Below the pieces are notes generated by a model. That model saw nothing but the letters and a program-made list of their open reading frames with translations, was not told the origin of the DNA and did no database searches. The position numbers were made by a program, and so were the translations under genes. Below are positions 52,376 to 59,548 of a stretch of 64,000 nt of DNA, piece by piece. The first letter of the stretch is position 1. Each line of letters starts with the position of its first letter. The DNA is from Effusibacillus consociatus (GTDB lineage Bacteria > Bacillota > Bacilli > Tumebacillales > Effusibacillaceae). The stretch spans positions 186,001 through 250,000 of the forward strand of contig NZ_JBHSHC010000112.1 of the NCBI RefSeq assembly GCF_042652925.1, in the 5' to 3' direction.

Positions 52376-52648
52376 ATGAATAAAGCAGATCTTGTGAACT
52401 CAGTAGCAGAGAAATCCGAACTTACGAAGAAAGATGCGGCACGGGCAGTAGATGCCGTATTTGAAAGCATTATGGAAGCACTGGTGAAGGGTGACAGGGT
52501 ACAACTGATCGGTTTTGGAAACTTTGAAACCAGGGAGCGTGCAGCTCGTAAGGGCCGCAATCCTCAGACCGGCGAAGAAATCGATATTGCAGCAACGAAG
52601 GTGCCTACTTTTAAACCGGGCAAATCACTTCGTGAAGCGATCAAGTAA
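52376..52648 (+). CDS. hup: DNA-binding protein HU
   Basis: Ninety-residue nucleoid protein. It has the N-terminal MNKADLVNSVAEK, the GFGNFETRERAARKGRNP arm with the DNA-intercalating Pro and the C-terminal FKPGKSLREAIK. ATG 52376 follows AGAGGGGG. Two overlapping -35/-10-like pairs (TTGCAT/TAATAC and TTGGAT/TAAATA, about 52311-52351) lie upstream. It is one of the most abundant proteins in Bacilli. Confidence 0.96.
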   Translation: MNKADLVNSVAEKSELTKKDAARAVDAVFESIMEALVKGDRVQLIGFGNFETRERAARKGRNPQTGEEIDIAATKVPTFKPGKSLREAIK

Positions 52649-52687
52649 GAGTTGCTATCAATCAAGGGAGATTGTCGTTCAACAAAA

Positions 52688-52716
52688 ACGTCCGATACTT
52701 CGGGCGTCTTTTTGTT
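52688..52716 (+). terminator. Terminator after hup
   Basis: Stem ACGTCCG/CGGGCGT with loop ATACTT followed by CTTTTTG. Confidence 0.7.
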
Positions 52717-52939
52717 TTGGTCAACGTTGTCTTCGGGTAGGACAGCCTAGGATATGGAACGATATGGGAGGAAAGATAGGGATCTGGCTGTTAATTTTCC
52801 CTCATCCAATGTGAGTGGGGATCTGGCGATATATTCAGAATTTATCAAGGGTGAGTGATAGTGATAACTATGGTACTATAAAAAAAGCGAATAACGTGAA
52901 TCACTTTTCATTTGTTTTGCTTATGGATTAAGTAAATAC

Positions 52940-53075
52940 CAAGCCTAATTTCTTTGAAAAAAGGAAGCGGGGGAACCAAGGTTTTTTTGGGGGTTAATCC
53001 TGGACTCGAATCCAGGAGGGATGTGGGAAGAACTTCTCTGCCATCCTACCCGTCAGCTAACCTCGTCGGCTAAGC
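52940..53075 (+). promoter_or_regulatory. c-di-AMP riboswitch (ydaO/yuaA type)
   Basis: The leader has the ydaO consensus in order: P1 strand AGCC (52942-52945), GGAAGCGGGGGAACC, GGGGGTTAATCC, a hairpin TCCTGGA/TCCAGGA, a variable arm ATCC-type, and CCCGTCAGCTAACCTCGTCGGCT (last 20 at 53052-53071) whose GGCT closes P1. A long intrinsic terminator lies about 90 bases downstream, before ehuB. In known members c-di-AMP binding turns expression off; here it would couple ectoine import and synthesis to c-di-AMP. The family call is by eye. Confidence 0.88.
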
Positions 53076-53162
53076 AGGGAAGATCCAAGGGATCTGCTAC
53101 CGGCAGGTCATGTCTGGATTCGTTCACTTATTCCTCGACTGCCTGGAAATTGTGTTTTAGGT

Positions 53163-53229
53163 GGACCAATACAGACTTTTTCCTTGGAACTTCGGTTCCG
53201 GGAGAAAGTTTGTATTGGTCTTTTTTTTC
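53163..53229 (+). terminator. Riboswitch terminator before ehuB
   Basis: Outer stem GACCAATAC/GTATTGGTC, middle ACTTT/AAAGT, and apical GGAAC-TTCG-GTTCC with a UUCG tetraloop, then nine T. It is the expression platform of the upstream aptamer. Confidence 0.9.
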
Positions 53230-53262
53230 ACAAAAATATCAGTTGAAAGGGGTAGAAATCTC

Positions 53263-54156
53263 TTGAAAAGAACAGGAATGACAGTACTGCTTACCGGGAT
53301 TCTGTCAGCGGGGCTGCTGCTCGCAGGCTGCGGCATCTCTGTAAAAACCGGCGGGGGAAATTCATCCGGGGAGTCTGCGCTAGAACGTGCAAAGAAAGAG
53401 GGATATGTAACAGTAGGGTTTGCTAACGAAAAGCCGTACGCATATGCGACCCCAGACGGGAAACTGACAGGTGAAGCGGTTGAAGTGGCTCGTGCTGTAC
53501 TGAAAAATTTGGGAATCAATGAAATGAGACCTGTCCTGACCGAATTTGGTTCGCTGATTCCGGGGCTCAAAGCAAAACGCTTCGATATTATCACAGCAGG
53601 GATGTACATTACACCGGAACGCGCAAAGGAGGTCGACTTTGCCAATCCGGAATACAGCATCGGGGAAGCGTTGGCTGTTAAGCAGGGGAACCCGCTCAGT
53701 TTGCACAGTTATCAGGACATTGCTTCCAACTCGAAGGCAAAAGTGGGGGTGATGGGAGGAGCAATTGAATTGGAGTACCTGAAAAAATCGGGTGTTCCGG
53801 AAGATCGTATCGTGATTGTGTCGGATCAAGCTTCTGCGATTGCAGCTCTGCAAGCGGGTCGTGTTGACGCCATTACAATGACGGGGCCGTCTTTGCAAGC
53901 CGTAATGGAATCGGCTAAAGATTCCAATATTGAAAGGGTTATGGATTTCAAACAACCGGTGATAGACGGCAAAAGTGTACGAGGGTATGGAGCTGCCGCT
54001 TTTCGAAAAGAAGATGCCGATTTCCGCGAGGCATTTAACCGGGAGCTGGCCAAGTTGAAGGAGTCCGGTGAACTGCTTAAAATTCTTAAGCCATTCGGAT
54101 TCACTGAACAGGAACTTCCTGGGGATGTAACTGCAGAACAGCTTTCCAAACCATAA
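53263..54156 (+). CDS. ehuB: Ectoine/hydroxyectoine ABC transporter, substrate-binding lipoprotein
   Basis: A 297-residue solute-binding protein of the amino acid family 3 type. The signal peptide ends in the lipobox LLAGC (Cys about 21), so it is membrane-anchored outside. The mature start GYVTVGFANEKPYAY, GEAVEVARAVLKNLG and the AGMYITPERA segment match the EhuB group. TTG 53263 follows AAAGGGG by 10 bases; the open frame extends upstream through the terminator and is ignored. It is the first gene behind the riboswitch, and the ect genes follow, which supports ectoines as ligand. Confidence 0.86.
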   Translation: MKRTGMTVLLTGILSAGLLLAGCGISVKTGGGNSSGESALERAKKEGYVTVGFANEKPYAYATPDGKLTGEAVEVARAVLKNLGINEMRPVLTEFGSLIPGLKAKRFDIITAGMYITPERAKEVDFANPEYSIGEALAVKQGNPLSLHSYQDIASNSKAKVGVMGGAIELEYLKKSGVPEDRIVIVSDQASAIAALQAGRVDAITMTGPSLQAVMESAKDSNIERVMDFKQPVIDGKSVRGYGAAAFRKEDADFREAFNRELAKLKESGELLKILKPFGFTEQELPGDVTAEQLSKP

Positions 54157-54180
54157 AGTTTTACGTTTTGAACGAAAGGA

Positions 54181-54840
54181 GTGGCATCGATTATTTCAAC
54201 TTTAGATCTGCTGCCGCCTCTTCTGGAAGGAGCTGCCGTAACAATTCAGATTACCGGTCTATCAGCCGGCGTCGCACTCGTTTTGGCTTTTGTTGCGGGA
54301 TTCGGTCGGCTTTCAAAGTATTCGCCAGTCCGGATCATAACGGCTTTTTATGTTGAAGTTTTTCGCGGTACTTCTCTGCTCGTCCAGTTGTTTTGGCTAT
54401 TCTTTGCATTACCGATGCTCGGGATCGAGTTGTCGCCTATGGCGGCTGGCGTAGTGGCATTGGCCCTGAATTATGGAGCCTACGGGTCAGAAGTGGTTCG
54501 CAGTTCCATCCTTGCAGTGCCAAAGGGGCAGACCGAGGGGGCAATTGCGTTGAATATGACACCAGTGCAACGAATGAGACGTATTATTCTTCCGCAAGCG
54601 TTTATGATAATGCTGCCTGCTTTCGGCAATCTGTTGATAGAGCTGCTTAAAGGCACGTCCCTCGTCTCATTGATTACACTTACCGACCTGACTTTTAAAG
54701 GGATGATGCTTCGGACCTTTGATATTTCAAGAACGCCCGAGATCTTTGCTTGCATGCTTGGAATCTACTTTGTGCTGGCATATTCCCTGACACTGGCAGT
54801 CCGTTGGATTGAACGGAAAGTCACCGCAGGGAGGGTGTAA
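54181..54840 (+). CDS. ehuC: Ectoine/hydroxyectoine ABC transporter permease EhuC
   Basis: A permease of about 217-220 residues with five membrane helices, of the HisM/GlnP type; the EAA loop is SILAVPKGQTEGAIALNMTPVQ. The start is unclear. The only standard codon near the front is GTG 54181, but the ribosome site AAAGGAG (54175-54181) overlaps it; ATT 54190 or 54193 would be ideally spaced. I keep the GTG coordinates. It lies 24 bases after ehuB and 3 before ehuD. Confidence 0.85.
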   Translation: MASIISTLDLLPPLLEGAAVTIQITGLSAGVALVLAFVAGFGRLSKYSPVRIITAFYVEVFRGTSLLVQLFWLFFALPMLGIELSPMAAGVVALALNYGAYGSEVVRSSILAVPKGQTEGAIALNMTPVQRMRRIILPQAFMIMLPAFGNLLIELLKGTSLVSLITLTDLTFKGMMLRTFDISRTPEIFACMLGIYFVLAYSLTLAVRWIERKVTAGRV

Positions 54841-54843
54841 ACC

Positions 54844-55518
54844 ATGTGGAATTGGGATTTTGCTCTGTCGATTTTGCCGAAATTGTTTGATGTGATTGGA
54901 ATCACGATTTCCGCCACACTGCTGGGGTTCGTTATGGCTGCAATTTTGGGATTGCTGTTCGCTTTTGGGCGGAGGTCAAGATTTAAGGCACTTTCCTTGG
55001 CTACAGCTGGAATAGTGGAGTTTATACGCAGCACTCCCCTGTTGATTCAATTGTATTTTTTGTACTTTGCACTCCCGTTTTACGGAATCGAGTTATCTGC
55101 ATTCACAATTGGTGTGTTGGGCTTGGGCGTTCATTACAGCACGTATTTGTCCGAAGTCTACCGGGCGGGAATCAACGATGTTCCCCGCGGGCAGTGGGAG
55201 GCGGCTACGGCACTCAATTTCTCGAAGATTCAAACTTGGATGAGAATTGTCCTTCCGCAGGCGATTCGTCCCGTCACTCCCATGCTTGGGAATTATCTGA
55301 TTGTCATGTTTAAAGAAACTCCTTTACTTTCCACAATCACCGTGGTGGAACTGATGCAAACCGCAAAAATCATTGGTTCGCAATCGTTCCGTTACCTGGA
55401 GGCATTCACAATCGTCGGATTGCTGTTCTTGTTGTTAAGTTACCCGTCATCCCTACTGTTTCGCAGATTGGAAATCCGGTTGAACCGTCAAGTTCAAAGA
55501 AAGGGTGTGGGAATGTGA
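54844..55518 (+). CDS. ehuD: Ectoine/hydroxyectoine ABC transporter permease EhuD
   Basis: Second permease (224 residues), five membrane helices, related to EhuC; it begins MWNWDFALSILPKLFDVIGITISAT, and its EAA loop is GINDVPRGQWEAATALNFSKIQ. ATG 54844 uses GGGAGGGTG at the end of ehuC, and its own end overlaps ehuA by 4 bases (GTGA). The two permeases would form a heterodimer. Names follow the gene order ehuB-C-D-A and sequence type. Confidence 0.85.
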   Translation: MWNWDFALSILPKLFDVIGITISATLLGFVMAAILGLLFAFGRRSRFKALSLATAGIVEFIRSTPLLIQLYFLYFALPFYGIELSAFTIGVLGLGVHYSTYLSEVYRAGINDVPRGQWEAATALNFSKIQTWMRIVLPQAIRPVTPMLGNYLIVMFKETPLLSTITVVELMQTAKIIGSQSFRYLEAFTIVGLLFLLLSYPSSLLFRRLEIRLNRQVQRKGVGM

Positions 55519-56339
55519 GTGTACAGCTTGAAACAGAATTCTCCGATCAGAACCAAAATGGCGTCAATCGTCCGATTGTCCGATTTCAAAAAGTAAGCAA
55601 GTCATTTGACGATCAGGAAATTTTGCGAGAGATTGATCTGGAGATTGCTCCGGGTGAAAAGGTGGCTGTGATTGGACCGAGCGGCTCGGGTAAGACCACG
55701 CTCGCCCGTATTCTGATGACTTTGGAGGAACCGACTTCCGGGATCGTTGAGGTGGATGGTGAACTCTTGTGGCACAAAAAAGTAAAAGGAAAGCTTGTGT
55801 GGGCAGATGAGAAACATCTTCACAGGATTCGCGGCAGCATCGGAATGGTCTTTCAACATTTCAATCTGTTTCCCCATATGAACATTTTGCGCAATGTCAC
55901 AGAGGCGCCAATCCATGTGTTGGGGTTATCGCGCGATGAGGCTGTCGAACGGGCCATTACAATGCTTGAGAAAGTGGGATTAGCCGATAAACTGAATGCC
56001 TACCCGTCACAGCTTTCCGGGGGGCAAAAGCAGCGTGTGGCGATTGCCCGGGCTTTGGTGATGCGACCCAAGATCATGATTTTCGATGAGCCTACATCCG
56101 CTCTGGACCCTGAGCTTGTGGGCGAGGTGCTTGCGGTGATCAAGGAAATTGCTGCCGCAGGGGATACGGCAATGCTTCTCATCACCCATGAAATGGACTT
56201 TGCCCGTGATGTGGCGGATCGGGTTGTATTTACCGATGGGGGGAGAATTGTTGAACAAGGCCCTCCGAAAGAGATCTTCGGAGCGCCGGATAGCCCTCGT
56301 CTCAAATCGTTCCTGACCCGTTTTCGAACCGGAAGATAG
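55515..56339 (+). CDS. ehuA: Ectoine/hydroxyectoine ABC transporter ATPase EhuA
   Basis: A 274-residue ABC ATPase of the polar amino acid type: Walker A GPSGSGKTT (about 54-62), Q-loop MVFQHFNLFPHM, signature LSGGQKQR, Walker B IMIFDEPTSALDP and the H-loop ITHEMDFARDVADRV. GTG 55515 overlaps the ehuD stop. It completes the importer. The longer insertion after the Walker A domain (LLWHKKVKGKLVWADEKHLHRI) is seen in the EhuA group. Confidence 0.87.
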   Translation: MSVQLETEFSDQNQNGVNRPIVRFQKVSKSFDDQEILREIDLEIAPGEKVAVIGPSGSGKTTLARILMTLEEPTSGIVEVDGELLWHKKVKGKLVWADEKHLHRIRGSIGMVFQHFNLFPHMNILRNVTEAPIHVLGLSRDEAVERAITMLEKVGLADKLNAYPSQLSGGQKQRVAIARALVMRPKIMIFDEPTSALDPELVGEVLAVIKEIAAAGDTAMLLITHEMDFARDVADRVVFTDGGRIVEQGPPKEIFGAPDSPRLKSFLTRFRTGR

Positions 56340-56355
56340 CTTATGAAAGGGGGTG

Positions 56356-56865
56356 ATGACTATAAAAAATGGCGCGGTGCACAGAGTTCGGATGCGGGAA
56401 CCAAGGAAAGAAGACGGTGGGCAAATCTGGGAATTGGTGAGAGAAACTGGAGTATTGGATCTAAATTCCCCGTATGCCTATCTGATGTTGTGCAAGTTTT
56501 TTTCCAGCACTTGTGTCGTTGCCGAGGAACGGAATCAAATAGTCGGATTCGTGTCTGCTTTCCGGCCTCCAACGAGTGATGACACTATTTTTGTGTGGCA
56601 GATTGGGGTCAGTGAATCCCACCGGGGAAGTGGATTAGGGATGGCGCTTTTAAAAGAACTGATCTCGCGAGACGCTTGTGCAGGGATCCGATATCTTGAA
56701 GCGACAGTATCGCCGTCGAATCTTCCGTCCCAGTCGCTCTTTCGCAGCCTGTCAAGGGAATTTGCGACCGATTGTGAGGTAGTGGAGTGTTTCCCCGCCC
56801 ATTTGTTTCCGGGACGAAACCATCAGGCTGAGATGACATTTCGGGTTGGACCCTTTAAAAAATAA
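56356..56865 (+). CDS. ectA: Diaminobutyrate acetyltransferase
   Basis: GNAT enzyme that acetylates L-2,4-diaminobutyrate, the second step of ectoine synthesis. The 169 residues contain MREPRKEDGGQIWELVRE, the FVSAFRPP and VWQIGVS strands, the acetyl-CoA loop HRGSGLGMALL and EATVSPSNLPSQSLF, all as in EctA. ATG 56356 (GTG 56353 is equally possible) has AAAGGGGG very close by; ATG 56392 would start exactly at the conserved core. It lies 16 bases after ehuA and 20 before ectB. Confidence 0.93.
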   Translation: MTIKNGAVHRVRMREPRKEDGGQIWELVRETGVLDLNSPYAYLMLCKFFSSTCVVAEERNQIVGFVSAFRPPTSDDTIFVWQIGVSESHRGSGLGMALLKELISRDACAGIRYLEATVSPSNLPSQSLFRSLSREFATDCEVVECFPAHLFPGRNHQAEMTFRVGPFKK

Positions 56866-56885
56866 AGACTTAAAAGGAGGATTTC

Positions 56886-58169
56886 ATGAAAGCAGTAGAA
56901 CAATTGCGATCGCCGTTGAGGGTATTTGAAAAGTTGGAATCTGAGGTCCGCAGTTATTGCCGGAGTTTCCCAACCGTTTTTACACACGCCAGGGACTATA
57001 AACTTTGGGATGCAGAGGGAAGGGAATATATTGACTTTTTTGCCGGTGCCGGTGCGTTAAACTATGGGCACAATAATCCAAAGATCAAAGAAAAGCTGAT
57101 TGAATACCTGATGAATGATGGGGTTACGCACAGCCTCGATATGGCTACTGCTGCGAAAGAGAATTTTCTGAAACGATTTTACCATGTGATACTTAAGCCG
57201 AGGGGCTTGCACTACAAGGTCATGTTTCCGGGGCCGACAGGTACCAACTCGGTGGAAAGTGCCCTGAAACTGGCCCGTAAAGTAACCGGCCGGGACACGG
57301 TTATCAGTTTTACCAATGCGTTTCACGGCATGACGTTAGGATCTCTGGCGGTTACCGGAAATAAATTCAAACGAAAAGGTGCGGGAATACCTCTGAATAA
57401 CAGTATCTCCATGCCATTTGACAACTATCTGGGCGATGAGGCAGACACGGTGAACTATATCGAGCGGTTTCTCGAAGATAATGGCAGCGGCGTATCTCTC
57501 CCTGCCGCCATTATCCTTGAGACCGTCCAGGCCGAAGGCGGCATCAATGCTGCAAGTTTTCAGTGGCTCCAACGAATAGAGGAAATTTGCCGCCGCTGGA
57601 ATATCCTGCTGATCGTCGACGATGTCCAGATGGGGTGCGGGCGGACCGGCCCATTTTTCAGCTTTGAGCCGGCGGGGATTCAACCGGATATTGTCTGTTT
57701 GTCGAAATCGATTGGGGGGTATGGTCTGCCAATGGCTTTGACCCTGATCAAGCCGGAATTCGATGTTTGGGAACCAGGCGAGCATAACGGGACGTTCCGC
57801 GGAAATAATTTAGGCTTTGTGGCTGCCGCTCAAGCGCTAAGTTACTGGGAGAACGAGTCGTTTAGCGAAGAGATCAAGGCAAAGGGAGAGAGGGTCAGGG
57901 TGTTCTTGGAGAAGCTCGTTCGTCAACACCCTGAGATGGAAGGGGAAGTGCGGGGAAGAGGCCTCATCCAGGGCATTGCAGTAGGAAAAGACGGGCTTGC
58001 CGAGAAAATCTGTGCAGCCGCATTTGAACGGGGGCTGATCATGGAAACGTCCGGTGCAAACAGTGAAGTGGTAAAACTGCTGCCGCCGCTGACAATCGAT
58101 GAAGCAGGGCTCAACAAAGGACTGCAGATCCTGGAGGACAGTATCAAGTGGTGTAAAAAAGGTCATTGA
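56886..58169 (+). CDS. ectB: L-2,4-diaminobutyrate aminotransferase
   Basis: PLP-dependent class III aminotransferase of 427 residues that converts aspartate semialdehyde and glutamate to diaminobutyrate, the first step of the ectoine route. Conserved blocks are FFAGAGALNYGHNNP, FPGPTGTNSVESALKLAR, the FTNAFHGMTLG motif, DDVQMGCGRTG and the PLP lysine in CLSKSIGGYGLPM. ATG 56886 follows AAAAGGAGG. The fused ectC-ectD gene starts 19 bases after the stop. Confidence 0.95.
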   Translation: MKAVEQLRSPLRVFEKLESEVRSYCRSFPTVFTHARDYKLWDAEGREYIDFFAGAGALNYGHNNPKIKEKLIEYLMNDGVTHSLDMATAAKENFLKRFYHVILKPRGLHYKVMFPGPTGTNSVESALKLARKVTGRDTVISFTNAFHGMTLGSLAVTGNKFKRKGAGIPLNNSISMPFDNYLGDEADTVNYIERFLEDNGSGVSLPAAIILETVQAEGGINAASFQWLQRIEEICRRWNILLIVDDVQMGCGRTGPFFSFEPAGIQPDIVCLSKSIGGYGLPMALTLIKPEFDVWEPGEHNGTFRGNNLGFVAAAQALSYWENESFSEEIKAKGERVRVFLEKLVRQHPEMEGEVRGRGLIQGIAVGKDGLAEKICAAAFERGLIMETSGANSEVVKLLPPLTIDEAGLNKGLQILEDSIKWCKKGH

Positions 58170-58188
58170 AAGGAGACGGAAATTACTT

Positions 58189-59451
58189 ATGATTGTGAGA
58201 GATTTGAGAGAGAGAGTAGGCACTGAAAACGACATAGATACCGAAACCTGGAACAGCCGTCGGCTGCTTCTCAAAAAAGACGGAATGGGGTTCTCCATGC
58301 ACGATACGATCATCAAGGCAGGTACCGAGACGATGATCTGGTACAAGAACCACGTCGAAGCAGTGTACTGCATTGAAGGGGAAGGTGAAATCGAGGTCAT
58401 TCAAGAGGGAAAGACGTACCCGATTGGACCGGGCACCCTGTATGCTCTTGACGGACATGAGAAGCATTACTTACGAGCAACGACTGACATGCGTATGGTT
58501 TGTGTCTTTAATCCGCCGTTAACCGGACGGGAGGTACATGATGAAGAGGGTGTCTATCCGCTGATCGAAGACGAACCGGAGGTGGACCTCTACCCTTCGC
58601 GGGTCAGTGATAAACCAAGCATTATGGAGCGCAAAGATCCGGTGGTTCATAGGAATAACTCCATGAGAGGTCCACTTGACGAAGAACAACTGTCTTTTTA
58701 TGAAAAAAATGGCTACCTGTTCTTTGAACGCTTCTTTTCCGGGGAAGAGGTCCAGGTATTGCGTGATGAACTCAGGAGAATCTGGGAAACAAACAAGCAC
58801 TCGGATGCAAAAGAGATCATTCGGGAGCCGGAAAGCCGGGAAATCCGATCCGTATTCGCGGTTCACCGGGATTATGAATTGTTTCGGCAGCTGTCCAGAA
58901 ATCAGCGGTTGTTGGATATTGTCCAGCAGATTTTGGGCAGCGAAGTGTACATTCACCAGTCCCGCATTAATTACAAGCAGGGTTTTTCGGGAAAAGAGTT
59001 CTATTGGCACTCGGACTTTGAGACCTGGCATGTTGAGGATGGAATGCCGGCTATGAGAGCGTTGAGCTGTTCCATTTCCCTGGAGGATAATTATCACTTT
59101 AACGGGCCTTTAATGGTGATTCCGGGTTCCCATCAGTATTTCATATCTTGTGTAGGAGAGACACCGGAAGACCATTATGAACAATCCTTGCGCAGACAGC
59201 AATATGGAGTTCCGGATCATGACAGCTTGACGTGGCTGGTTGAAAAACATGGAATTTCCACATCGACAGGCCCTGCCGGATCCGTTACGCTGTTCGATTG
59301 CAATCTCATGCATGGATCAAATGGGAATATTACACCTTTGCCGCGTAGCAACGTGTTTTTTGTTTACAACAGTGTGGAGAACCGATTGGTACAGCCATTC
59401 TCAGGACAAAAGCCGCGGCCCGAGCATATCGCAACCCGAAACTTCGGATAG
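58189..59451 (+). CDS. ectCD: Fused ectoine synthase / ectoine hydroxylase (EctC-EctD)
   Basis: One frame of 420 residues joins two normally separate enzymes. Residues about 1-130 are EctC, a cupin that closes the ring (MIVRDLRERVG, HVEAVYCIEGEGE, YALDGHEKHYL). From about 137 (DLYPSRVSDKP) comes a complete EctD, the Fe(II)/2-oxoglutarate dioxygenase that makes 5-hydroxyectoine, with the signature WHSDFETWHVEDGMP and iron ligands H274, D276 and H375. No extra linker is visible. ATG 58189 follows AAAGGAGA; 30 upstream codons lie in ectB and are ignored. Both active sites look intact. Confidence 0.93.
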   Translation: MIVRDLRERVGTENDIDTETWNSRRLLLKKDGMGFSMHDTIIKAGTETMIWYKNHVEAVYCIEGEGEIEVIQEGKTYPIGPGTLYALDGHEKHYLRATTDMRMVCVFNPPLTGREVHDEEGVYPLIEDEPEVDLYPSRVSDKPSIMERKDPVVHRNNSMRGPLDEEQLSFYEKNGYLFFERFFSGEEVQVLRDELRRIWETNKHSDAKEIIREPESREIRSVFAVHRDYELFRQLSRNQRLLDIVQQILGSEVYIHQSRINYKQGFSGKEFYWHSDFETWHVEDGMPAMRALSCSISLEDNYHFNGPLMVIPGSHQYFISCVGETPEDHYEQSLRRQQYGVPDHDSLTWLVEKHGISTSTGPAGSVTLFDCNLMHGSNGNITPLPRSNVFFVYNSVENRLVQPFSGQKPRPEHIATRNFG

Positions 59452-59548
59452 GGTTTCCGAGTTGACCAACCGGTCGGGAGGAAAATTCAAAAATGACGGA
59501 GAATATGTAGCGTTGGAAAGACCAAATCATCGATTGGGGGGACGCTGC

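Noticed and set aside
52940..53229. T-box leader as an explanation of the region before ehuB
   Set aside because: No T-box sequence (AGGGTGGNACCGCG) and no specifier loop; the conserved blocks instead match the ydaO type.
53021..53266. Open frame of 81 codons across the riboswitch
   Set aside because: It runs through the aptamer and terminator stems; composition and position fit RNA structure and not a protein.
58099..58188. Thirty extra N-terminal codons for the EctC-EctD protein
   Set aside because: They lie inside ectB in another frame; EctC normally starts at MIVRDL, which has its own AAAGGAGA site.
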